Assembly: GCF_013090115.1 (NCBI RefSeq)
Contig: NZ_JABFNN010000040.1
Coordinates: 34,800 to 98,799, forward strand
Direction: 5' to 3'
Origin: Flagellimonas amphidinii
Lineage (GTDB): Bacteria > Bacteroidota > Bacteroidia > Flavobacteriales > Flavobacteriaceae
DNA: 64,000 nt
Shown: piece by piece, positions 35,994 through 42,890 of the stretch
Numbering within the stretch: position 1 is the first letter of the stretch
Layout: each line of letters begins with the position of its first letter
Position numbers and translations under genes: made by a program
Notes under the pieces: generated by a model
What the model was told of the DNA's origin: nothing
The model's input: only the letters and a program-made list of their open reading frames with translations
The model's database searches: none

Positions 35994-36788
35994 TTATCCT
36001 TTTCTTATTTGACTTATTTTTTCAAATGAGCTCACAATTCCCCTAATTAAAGAGGAGCTCAATCCTTGATGTTCCATTTCGTTGAGACCTTCAATGGTAC
36101 ACCCTTTGGGTGTAGTAACCCTATCGATTTCTTCTTCTGGGTGGCTACCGGATTCAATAAGAAGACTGGCAGCTCCATTACAGGTATGCATAGCCAGTTC
36201 TTGGGCTTCTTTGGCATCAAAACCCAATTGAATGGCTCCTTGCGTAGTGGCGCGAATCAAACGCATCCAAAAGGCGATTCCGCTGGCACAGATTACCGTA
36301 GCAGCCTGCATTTGTTCTTCGGGAATTTCCAAGGTGTGCCCCATTCGGTTAAAAATGGCTTTGGACAGGTCTATTCGTTTTTTGCCCAGTGCGTTGCTGC
36401 AGATACAGGTCATGGAGTTTCCTACGGAAATGGCTGTATTGGGCATGCTTCGGATGATGTATTTATCTGAACCGATGATTTCCTCAATTTTGGAAATGCT
36501 GAAACCTGTGATGGTACTGATCACCACATGTTTTTCTGTGAGCAACTCTTTGATGTCTTCCAAAATCCCTGAAAAATGACCCGGTTGTACGGCAAAAATC
36601 AAAATATCCGACTGCTTTACAGCTTCTTGGTTATCGGAAGTGACAGTGACATTGCCATACTTTTCAAAATCTTTGATTTGGGCTGTGTTCCTTTTGGTAA
36701 GGAACATGGTTGTGGCTCCATTGCTATGCAAAATGCCTTTGGCAATGGCCAAACCTAAATTTCCCGCTCCTATAATTGCTATTTTCAT
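35994..36788 (-). CDS. proC: Pyrroline-5-carboxylate reductase
   Basis: A 264-residue NAD(P)H-dependent reductase making proline from pyrroline-5-carboxylate. It has an N-terminal Rossmann motif (IAIIGAGNLGLAIAKGIL), the DILIFAVQPGHF strand, RSMPNTAISVGNSMT and the C-terminal helical ASLLIESGSHPEEEIDRVTTPKGCTIEGLNEM. It sits inside the arginine operon between argC and argD, so proline and arginine synthesis are co-transcribed. It might also act on ornithine-derived P5C. Confidence 0.93.
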   Translation of the reverse strand: MKIAIIGAGNLGLAIAKGILHSNGATTMFLTKRNTAQIKDFEKYGNVTVTSDNQEAVKQSDILIFAVQPGHFSGILEDIKELLTEKHVVISTITGFSISKIEEIIGSDKYIIRSMPNTAISVGNSMTCICSNALGKKRIDLSKAIFNRMGHTLEIPEEQMQAATVICASGIAFWMRLIRATTQGAIQLGFDAKEAQELAMHTCNGAASLLIESGSHPEEEIDRVTTPKGCTIEGLNEMEHQGLSSSLIRGIVSSFEKISQIRKG

Positions 36789-36798
36789 GGTTGTCTTT

Positions 36799-37773
36799 TT
36801 AAAATACTCCTGCTTTTAGTTGTAATCCCTGTTGTTCTTCGAACCCAAACATTAAATTCATGTTTTGTATTGCCTGACCTGATGCACCTTTCAATAAATT
36901 GTCTATGGCCGAGGTGACCAATAACACATCTTCATGTTTGTGCAGGTGGATATGACAGTTGTTGGTATTTACCACTTGTTTTAAATGGATGGGTTCATCC
37001 GAAACATGGGTAAACAATGCATCGGAATAAAAATCTTTAAACAAGGTATACGCTTCTTCCAGTGAACCTTCAAAATGCGTATAGGAAGTGGCCAAAATAC
37101 CTCTGGCAAAATTTCCCCGATTTGGAAGGAAGTACACATTACCCACAGGTTTTCCAAACGAATCCAAGCTTTCTCCAATCTCTCCCAAGTGTTGATGGGT
37201 GAAAGGTTTGTACCAAGAAACATTATTGTTTCTCCAGCTAAAGTGCGATGTGGCAGAGGGCTGTATTCCGGCTCCTGTACTACCTGTAATGGCATTGACA
37301 TGGATTTCTTTTTTTAAGAATCCAGCTTTGGCCAAGGGTAGTAATGCCAATTGTATTGCTGTTGCAAAACAACCAGGATTGGCCAATGCATCTGCTTTTT
37401 TAATGGAAGATTTGTTCAGTTCGGGTAAACCATAAACAAATTTTCTGCCATTAAACGAAGCATCTTTCTTTAATCGGAAGTCGTTGCTAAGATCAATGAT
37501 GAGTGTGCCTTCAGAAAATGTGGTTTCTTTTAAAAAATGGGTTGAATTTCCATGTCCGAGGCACAGAAAAACAACATCTACTTTTGGATTGACTTTCCCG
37601 GAAAAGGATAAATCAATCTGTCCCAACAAATCCTGATGGGCAGACGTAATTGGTTTTCCCGCTCTGGTGGTACTGAATACAAAGTCAATTTCCGCATTGG
37701 GATGATTCAATAACAATCGAATCAATTCTCCTCCAGTATAGCCTGAGCCTCCTATAATTCCTACTTTAATCAT
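36799..37773 (-). CDS. argC: N-acyl-gamma-glutamyl-phosphate reductase
   Basis: A 324-residue NADPH-dependent semialdehyde dehydrogenase. GIIGGSGYTGGELIRLLLNHP is the nucleotide-binding start, and the catalytic cysteine is in ALANPGCFATAIQLALLPL. The VNAITGSTGAG strand and the HQHLGEIGESL segment are also family hallmarks. Located 10 nt upstream of proC. An 85-bp gap with a palindromic repeat separates it from argG. Confidence 0.95.
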   Translation of the reverse strand: MIKVGIIGGSGYTGGELIRLLLNHPNAEIDFVFSTTRAGKPITSAHQDLLGQIDLSFSGKVNPKVDVVFLCLGHGNSTHFLKETTFSEGTLIIDLSNDFRLKKDASFNGRKFVYGLPELNKSSIKKADALANPGCFATAIQLALLPLAKAGFLKKEIHVNAITGSTGAGIQPSATSHFSWRNNNVSWYKPFTHQHLGEIGESLDSFGKPVGNVYFLPNRGNFARGILATSYTHFEGSLEEAYTLFKDFYSDALFTHVSDEPIHLKQVVNTNNCHIHLHKHEDVLLVTSAIDNLLKGASGQAIQNMNLMFGFEEQQGLQLKAGVF

Positions 37774-37794
37774 TTTTTTGATATGCTTTATGTA

Positions 37795-37856
37795 GTCATG
37801 CTGAGTTTAGTTCAGCATCTCATTGGAGTGAGACCCTGAAACCAGTTCAGAGTGAC
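37795..37856. repeat. REP-like palindromic repeat between argG and argC
   Basis: About 62 nt that folds on itself: GTCA/TGAC, CTGA/TCAG, TTCAG/CTGAA and CTCA/TGAG pair in order around a TTGGAG loop. The style (GTCATGCTGA ... TTCAGAGTGAC) is that of the dispersed intergenic palindromes common in Flavobacteriaceae. It may act as an mRNA-stability or partial-termination element in the operon. Confidence 0.75.
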
Positions 37857-37858
37857 GG

Positions 37859-39049
37859 TCATTCTATATTTTGGGTTACATGGGTTGCAATTTTTCCTGG
37901 GTTCGACAGTATCTTAATGAAACCTTTAGCATCATCTGCGGTCCAACCTTTGTTCATTTCTCCATAACTTCCAAAGGAAGCGTTCATCAAATCATGTGGT
38001 GAAGCAATTCCATTGAGCTCAAATCGGTATGGATGCAAGGTTACAAATACGTCTCCTGAAACATTTTTTTGGGTATCCTCCAGAAACGCCTCAATGTTTC
38101 GCATTACTTCATCCAAATAGTTCCCTTCATGAAGTAGCATACCATAAAAATTACCCAATTGTTCTTTTTGGAACTGTTGCCATTTGCTCAATGTGTGCTT
38201 TTCCAGCAAGTGATGCGCTTTAATGATAATAAGTGGAGCTGCGGCTTCAAATCCGACCCTACCTTTTATGCCGATAATGGTATCTCCCACATGAATATCC
38301 CTTCCTATGGCATATTTGGAAGCTATTTCAGAAAGCTTTTCAATGTTTTCAACAGTATTGGCAGGTTGACCATCGATAGCAACCAGCTCTCCTTTGTCAA
38401 AAGTCAATTTTAATTCTTTGGCGATTTCTTTTTCCATAGGGCTGGGGTAGGCAGTCTCTGGAAGTGGTAAATGAGATGTCAGGGTCTCATCGCCACCCAC
38501 TGAGGTTCCCCAAAGCCCTCGGTTGATGGAATATTTTGCTTTTTCCCAAGAGTAATCCACACCATTTTGCTGCAGATAGGCAATTTCTTCTTCTCTGGCC
38601 AGTTTGTTGTCCCTAATGGGTGTAATGATTTCAATTCCAGGAGCCATGATTTGAAAAATCATATCAAATCTTACTTGGTCATTACCGGCCCCTGTACTTC
38701 CGTGGGCAATGGCTGTTGCACCAATTTTTTTGGCGTGCTCCACTATCTTGATGGCCTGTACAATTCTCTCTGCACTTACGGAAAGAGGATAGGTGTTGTT
38801 TCGGAGTACATTACCGAAGATGAGGTACTTTACCACCTTTTCATAAAAGTGGGCAACAGCATCGATGGAAGTGTAGGTTGTTGCTCCCAAGGCCAAGGCC
38901 TTATCTTCAATTTCCTGAATTTCTTCCTTGCTGAATCCTCCTGTGTTCACACTTACGGCATGAACTTCATATCCTTTTTCTTGAGATAAATATTTGGCAC
39001 AATAGGAAGTGTCCAATCCACCGCTATAGGCCAGTACTAGTTTTTTCAT
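37859..39049 (-). CDS. argG: Argininosuccinate synthase
   Basis: A 396-residue ATP-dependent ligase joining citrulline and aspartate. The N-terminal PP-loop is LVLAYSGGLDTSYCAKYL; AHGSTGAGNDQVRFDMIFQ, GLWGTSVGGDETLTSHLPLP and IKGRVGFEAAAPLIIIKAHH follow as expected. It overlaps the upstream GNAT gene by 4 nt. It is the second gene of the operon, ahead of the palindromic repeat. Confidence 0.96.
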   Translation of the reverse strand: MKKLVLAYSGGLDTSYCAKYLSQEKGYEVHAVSVNTGGFSKEEIQEIEDKALALGATTYTSIDAVAHFYEKVVKYLIFGNVLRNNTYPLSVSAERIVQAIKIVEHAKKIGATAIAHGSTGAGNDQVRFDMIFQIMAPGIEIITPIRDNKLAREEEIAYLQQNGVDYSWEKAKYSINRGLWGTSVGGDETLTSHLPLPETAYPSPMEKEIAKELKLTFDKGELVAIDGQPANTVENIEKLSEIASKYAIGRDIHVGDTIIGIKGRVGFEAAAPLIIIKAHHLLEKHTLSKWQQFQKEQLGNFYGMLLHEGNYLDEVMRNIEAFLEDTQKNVSGDVFVTLHPYRFELNGIASPHDLMNASFGSYGEMNKGWTADDAKGFIKILSNPGKIATHVTQNIE

Positions 39050-39660
39050 TTTGATTTCTTTTTGAGAAAAAGATTTTGCTTCATTTGTTTTAATCGCTGA
39101 AAGGCTTTGCCATTCAATTTTCTTGACTTGTATTTTTTAGCGTTGGAATCGAACAGCATTCCCGTGCACAAACACATTTTTTGTTCCGTGCGAGTAAGAA
39201 TGTCAAAGTTTTTACAGGTTTGGCAGCCTTTCCAGAATTCTGGATCATCTGTTAATTCTGAAAAAGTAACTGGTTTGTACCCCAGCTCATAATTCATTTT
39301 CATGACGGCAAGGCCAGTGGTGATTCCAAATATCTTCGCATCTGGGAATTTTTGTCTGGACAATTCAAAAACGGCTTTTTTTATTTTTTTTGCCAGCCCT
39401 TGCTTTCTGTAATCTGGATGTACTATTAATCCTGAATTGGCCACGAAGTCTTTATTGCCCCAAACTTCTATATAGCAGAACCCTGCGAATTTTTCACCAT
39501 CCAAAGCAATAACGGCATTGCCGTTCTGTAACCTTTTGATGATATATTCTGGGGTACGTTTAGCAATACCGGTACCTCTAACCTTTGCTGATTCGGTTAT
39601 GGTATCGCTAATAATTTGGGCGTATTTAAAATGTGATTCGTTAGCAATTACAATTTCCAT
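39046..39660 (-). CDS. GNAT acyltransferase, candidate N-acylglutamate synthase
   Basis: A 204-residue GNAT protein (acyl-CoA-binding region NSGLIVHPDYRKQGLAKKIKKAVFEL, about 77-102). It has a cysteine-rich C-terminal extension (CQTCKNFDILTRTEQKMCLC, about 145-164) and a very basic tail. No classical argA or argJ lies in the operon. GNAT genes in this position in Bacteroidota have been linked to the first committed step, acylation of glutamate, so I propose the same. The cysteine pairs could bind a metal or serve feedback sensing. First structural gene after the leader peptide; overlaps argG by 4 nt. Confidence 0.8.
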   Translation of the reverse strand: MEIVIANESHFKYAQIISDTITESAKVRGTGIAKRTPEYIIKRLQNGNAVIALDGEKFAGFCYIEVWGNKDFVANSGLIVHPDYRKQGLAKKIKKAVFELSRQKFPDAKIFGITTGLAVMKMNYELGYKPVTFSELTDDPEFWKGCQTCKNFDILTRTEQKMCLCTGMLFDSNAKKYKSRKLNGKAFQRLKQMKQNLFLKKKSK

Positions 39661-39710
39661 TGCTATTTCGATTTTGAACTAAAAAATAAGATTGTTTCTG
39701 TGGTTTTTGC

Positions 39711-39732
39711 GGAAATGGACTCACCTATTTCC
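39711..39732 (-). promoter_or_regulatory. Hairpin downstream of the arg leader peptide (attenuator candidate)
   Basis: On the minus strand GGAAAT-A-GG and CCATTTCC form an 8-bp stem with one bulged A and a TGAGT loop. It begins 18 nt after the leader stop codon, ends 51 nt before the GNAT start, and a T-rich run (39689-39681) follows about 21 nt later. The gap before the T-run argues against a textbook Rho-independent terminator. Confidence 0.5.
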
Positions 39733-39749
39733 ATAACTGATGTGCACCC

Positions 39750-39830
39750 TTACGGGCGGCGACGGGGAGAGAATGGACGTACTGGAGCAAGGATGCTCAA
39801 ATTGAATACTATGTTGTTTTGTCCTTTCAT
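39750..39830 (-). CDS. Arginine leader peptide (26 residues)
   Basis: An ATG-to-TAA frame just upstream of the arginine operon encodes 26 residues starting MKGQNNIVFN and ending VRPFSPRRRP. Four of the last nine residues are arginine (CGT at R18, then CGT CGC CGC at R23-R25), directly before the stop. A ribosome stalling there for charged tRNA-Arg would alter folding of the hairpin at 39711-39732. This is the layout of an amino-acid attenuator. Too short for ordinary gene callers; I infer function from composition, position and operon content. Confidence 0.72.
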   Translation of the reverse strand: MKGQNNIVFNLSILAPVRPFSPRRRP

Positions 39831-39837
39831 TACGGGG

Positions 39838-39845
39838 TAAATGTA
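39838..39845 (-). promoter_or_regulatory. Candidate -7 element TACATTTA of the arg operon
   Basis: TACATTTA on the minus strand is one base from TAnnTTTG. It lies 7 nt upstream of the leader-peptide ATG, so the leader would be translated from a nearly leaderless start. No convincing -33 TTG at the expected spacing. Confidence 0.3.
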
Positions 39846-39876
39846 CAAATTAATCGCAATTGACCTAAGCGGAAGT

Positions 39877-41241
39877 TTATTTTTTGAAGAAATATAACTT
39901 TTTTGGGTGCTTACCTATCAATTCATAAATGAAAAAGCCCAGAACCAAAATATATTCAATGCTCAACAACCATAGGTTTTCGGTATAGTCGGGATTAGAG
40001 TAAGCAAAGTAGCTTAGCACAACTACCAGAGACCATACGATAGCGTACTGGTATTTTGTAAAGATTGTCAATACTACTAAAAAGGTCAAATACCATGGGT
40101 GTACGGTGCTGGACAGGAAGTAATAAAGGGATAATGCCCATAGCATGGAAAGCAAAACACTGTCCAAACTTTGGTTTTTCCGAAGGAAAGCGATCAACAG
40201 GGTGAATATGATCACTGTTTTGGCCACGAAGCTTCCATAAGATTCGATGAGTTCCCATGGTTTGGCTTCAAAGTAGGTGACCGCGACCTTCTTAATCAAG
40301 TTGTAGATTCCGGCATTGAACTCAAAATTAGAGAACCAGAGTCCAACCGTTTCCGAATAATTATCAATAAAAACAGGGGCGTAAAAAGGGAGTAGAAAAA
40401 GAAAACAACTAATTCCTGTTAAAAGATAGAAAAGTGCACTTTTTTTTATGCCGAAGTATTTCAAGAAAATGGGCAGGAATAAAATAGGCACCAATTTTAC
40501 CATGATGGAAATAGCATAAACAGGTGCTGCCCAATACCATTTCTTTTGTGAGATGAGATACATGGCCCAAATAAAGAAGAACAGCATCACCCCTTCAAAA
40601 TGAAGATTGCCGGTGAGTTCAATGATGACCAAGGGATTTAGAAAGTACCAAAAAATCAAATGGCTGGGTTGCTTTAAATTTTCCAGTAATTTCTTTCCGA
40701 AGTAAAGCACCCCGATATCAGCCAAAATAAGGAGCAATCGCATTACAATAATAGACCCCAAAATGCTGCCACCACCCAAAAACGCACCCAATGCAAATAG
40801 TACTTGGTTGATGGGAGGGTAATTGCTGAAATGTTTTGCACTCAACTCGCCCATTCCATTGTAGAGCGCTTTAGCATTGGTAATGCTAAAATTAGGCTGT
40901 TCCATCAATTGGTTTGGGGTATGCAAATAGGGATTGATGCCATTTTTGATGAGCTCGCCATCCCATATAAATCGATAAAAATCTTGGGAGAGGTTGGGTT
41001 CTGCAAAGAGAAATACAACTCTAAAAAGAATTCCTGCTGCCAGAAGAAATTTGAAATTCCAGTGTTCCAGTTGGATAAGCTTATAGCAGAAAAAGAAAGC
41101 CCCAACATAAAGCATGAGGAGTTTAGTGAAATCTGTTCGATCTAGGTCGTACGCAAAACTTGCATAAAATAAGATATTCCCTATAACAAAAAGGATAGGA
41201 TATTTATGCTGTTTCCAGAATTGTATAATAGGAGTGGGCAT
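39877..41241 (-). CDS. Polytopic membrane glycosyltransferase (GT-C, mannosyltransferase-like)
   Basis: A 454-residue protein with about eleven to twelve hydrophobic segments. An acidic first loop EPNLSQDFYRFIWDGELIKNGINPY (about 80-105) is the kind of DxxRY/WDG motif seen in GT-C polyprenyl-phosphate-dependent mannosyltransferases (GT87/PIG-M-like group). HFSNYPPINQVLFALGAFLG follows. It probably transfers a hexose from a lipid-linked donor at the outer face of the inner membrane. Not part of the arg operon; its stop is 47 nt before the leader ATG. Confidence 0.78.
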   Translation of the reverse strand: MPTPIIQFWKQHKYPILFVIGNILFYASFAYDLDRTDFTKLLMLYVGAFFFCYKLIQLEHWNFKFLLAAGILFRVVFLFAEPNLSQDFYRFIWDGELIKNGINPYLHTPNQLMEQPNFSITNAKALYNGMGELSAKHFSNYPPINQVLFALGAFLGGGSILGSIIVMRLLLILADIGVLYFGKKLLENLKQPSHLIFWYFLNPLVIIELTGNLHFEGVMLFFFIWAMYLISQKKWYWAAPVYAISIMVKLVPILFLPIFLKYFGIKKSALFYLLTGISCFLFLLPFYAPVFIDNYSETVGLWFSNFEFNAGIYNLIKKVAVTYFEAKPWELIESYGSFVAKTVIIFTLLIAFLRKNQSLDSVLLSMLWALSLYYFLSSTVHPWYLTFLVVLTIFTKYQYAIVWSLVVVLSYFAYSNPDYTENLWLLSIEYILVLGFFIYELIGKHPKKLYFFKK

Positions 41242-41316
41242 TGCTTTTCAATAGCATTTTGAAAGGCAAAAAGTATGAAATAATATTGGTTTGAAATGAG
41301 TTTAAAGCAAGAATAT

Positions 41317-41355
41317 CCCGCTCCGCACAGAAAGAAATAGAATGTGCAAAGCGGG
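41317..41355 (-). terminator. Hairpin downstream of the GyrI-like gene
   Basis: CCCGCT (41317-41322) pairs with AGCGGG (41350-41355) and GCACA (41325-41329) with TGTGC (41343-41347). It begins 11 nt after the GyrI-like stop on the minus strand. No strong T-run follows. Confidence 0.5.
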
Positions 41356-41365
41356 GAGTCAATTT

Positions 41366-41824
41366 TTAGGCTGTGGCAATAAGGATTTCTGCTTCTCCAT
41401 TGGTTGGATTCATAGCCTTTTCACCGTAAATCTCAATATCGGTGGTGTAGGTTCTGTTCAAATCTGTATTCCAGATATCCATCCAAGTGTTGATTACAGC
41501 ATCTTTGGTTAAATCCCCTTTGGCAGTAAATTTGGTGTATTTACTGGAGGGAACAATTTTTACTGTTAAGTCCTCCGGAATATTGTCCAGATTGGACACA
41601 TTACAACCAATTACCATAGTGTACGGTTGCGTATGATCACCTTCGTAGTCCGTATAGATGGCATAAATGGTTGGATCCACTTTATTTGGGATTCTATGGG
41701 CTATGTTATCGGCCATAAATTTTTCCCAAAGTTGAGGGATTTCTTTGTCCGCTTTTCCAGGGTCGTTAGATGTTCTGATGGCTAGGCCCACGATGGTCAA
41801 TTCATCTAATTTTGTGCTTGTCAT
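41366..41824 (-). CDS. GyrI-like small-molecule-binding domain protein
   Basis: A 152-residue stand-alone GyrI/AraC effector-binding domain. IVGLAIRTSND starts the first strand, YAIYTDYEGDHTQPYTMVIGCNVSNLD and MDIWNTDLNRTYTTDIEIYGE match the repeated SHS2-type halves of the fold. There is no DNA-binding domain. Related proteins bind hydrophobic ligands or act as small hydrolases. It lies downstream of, and in the same direction as, the WYL regulator, with a 58-bp repeat in the 204-bp gap. Confidence 0.85.
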   Translation of the reverse strand: MTSTKLDELTIVGLAIRTSNDPGKADKEIPQLWEKFMADNIAHRIPNKVDPTIYAIYTDYEGDHTQPYTMVIGCNVSNLDNIPEDLTVKIVPSSKYTKFTAKGDLTKDAVINTWMDIWNTDLNRTYTTDIEIYGEKAMNPTNGEAEILIATA

Positions 41825-41950
41825 GGTGTTTATATTTTATGGTTTACGCAAAACTATGGACAGGTTGTGACAAGGGTGTGTCAGGGGTTTTTGAATTCGT
41901 CAATCCATGGTCAACATACATCAATTTAAGCTGGATTTTTAAACCAAAAT

Positions 41951-42008
41951 CCTGTAACTTCACTTATCGGTCGATATAGCCCATTAAAACGAGACCATAT
42001 CTTAAACG
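41951..42008 (-). repeat. 58-bp repeat, copy 2 (inverted relative to copy 1)
   Basis: Reverse complement of 28590-28647 with three substitutions by my alignment. The 13.3 kb between the copies contains rluB, the HAD remnant, the DHFR-like gene, the complete arginine operon, the GT-C gene and the GyrI-like gene. Confidence 0.85.
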
Positions 42009-42028
42009 ATAAGTGCCATTAAAATTCC

Positions 42029-42751
42029 TTATTGATTGTCCGAATCATAATTCCTCCCGTTATACTTTTCATAGGACTTGTAATATTCTTCCAAGGTCAT
42101 ATTATGTGATTCAAAATGTTGGGAAGTAGTTGTGATTTTTTGAATCAAATCAATTCGAAATACCCTGAAGGCATTTCTGAGTCTACAAAAGGCTATCAAC
42201 AACCATTTCTCTTGCGTGCTGTAGAGGGCAAATGGTTCAATATCTCTGTTGGATGATTTTTGATCTATGGATAGGTAATCAATATTCAGTACCTCAAAAT
42301 TGGTTATGGAAGATTGGATACGCATGAGATAATTACTGGTCCTTTGGTGGGAATAATTATCTGTAAAATATATACGATCGGTGAGCAAGCTGGCCTTTTC
42401 CTTTTGTGGTCCTTTTAAAAGCGCTTTTATCTTTAGGATAGCTTCGGAATAGTGCTGAACAAATGAAGCATCTTTGTTTTTAAGGATCAATTGTTCTGCG
42501 GTGATAAGTGCATTTGCCTCGTCTTCGGTGAACATTACCGGAGGTAATTGGTACCCCTCCATCATACTGTACCCTTTTCCTTCTTCGGTAACCACGGGTA
42601 CCCCAGATTTTTCCAAGGTGCGAATGTCCCTATAGATGGTCCTGATGCTTACATTATGTTTTTCCGCCAACATTTTGGCTGTTACAATTCTTGAAGATTG
42701 CAATTGGGTCAAAATGGCGGTAAGTCTTGAAAGTCTGGGTTTTTCCTCCAT
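42029..42751 (-). CDS. YafY-type HTH/WYL domain transcriptional regulator
   Basis: A 240-residue regulator: an N-terminal winged helix (about 7-60: LSRLTAILTQLQSSRIVTAKMLAEKHNVSIRTIYRDI) and a WYL sensor domain (about 140-225) with KWLLIAFCRLRNAFRVFRIDLI. WYL domains bind nucleic acid or small ligands; single-WYL regulators of this size often control a neighbouring gene. The downstream GyrI-like protein is the obvious target or partner. 42752-42890 upstream contains a palindrome only. Confidence 0.92.
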   Translation of the reverse strand: MEEKPRLSRLTAILTQLQSSRIVTAKMLAEKHNVSIRTIYRDIRTLEKSGVPVVTEEGKGYSMMEGYQLPPVMFTEDEANALITAEQLILKNKDASFVQHYSEAILKIKALLKGPQKEKASLLTDRIYFTDNYSHQRTSNYLMRIQSSITNFEVLNIDYLSIDQKSSNRDIEPFALYSTQEKWLLIAFCRLRNAFRVFRIDLIQKITTTSQHFESHNMTLEEYYKSYEKYNGRNYDSDNQ

Positions 42752-42823
42752 GTCATATTAGAATATGATAGGTTAAATTTAGCCATTTTGGCTTCGGTCA
42801 GAAAAAATGGGGGGCTTAGTGCG

Positions 42824-42864
42824 ATTCCGAACTAAACCTGTTCGCCGTAAGGCAGGTTCGGAAT
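42824..42864. repeat. REP-like inverted repeat
   Basis: ATTCCGAAC (42824-42832) and GTTCGGAAT (42856-42864) are perfect inverted arms. Inside them AACCTG/CAGGTT gives an alternative pairing. It lies between the GT2 gene stop and the WYL gene start and may serve as a terminator for the GT2 operon. Confidence 0.65.
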
Positions 42865-42890
42865 GATTTGTAAGTATGTTTGTTGAAATA

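Noticed and set aside
28591..42008. Composite transposon formed by the inverted 58-bp repeats
   Set aside because: No transposase or target-site duplication is visible, and the enclosed genes are core biosynthetic genes.
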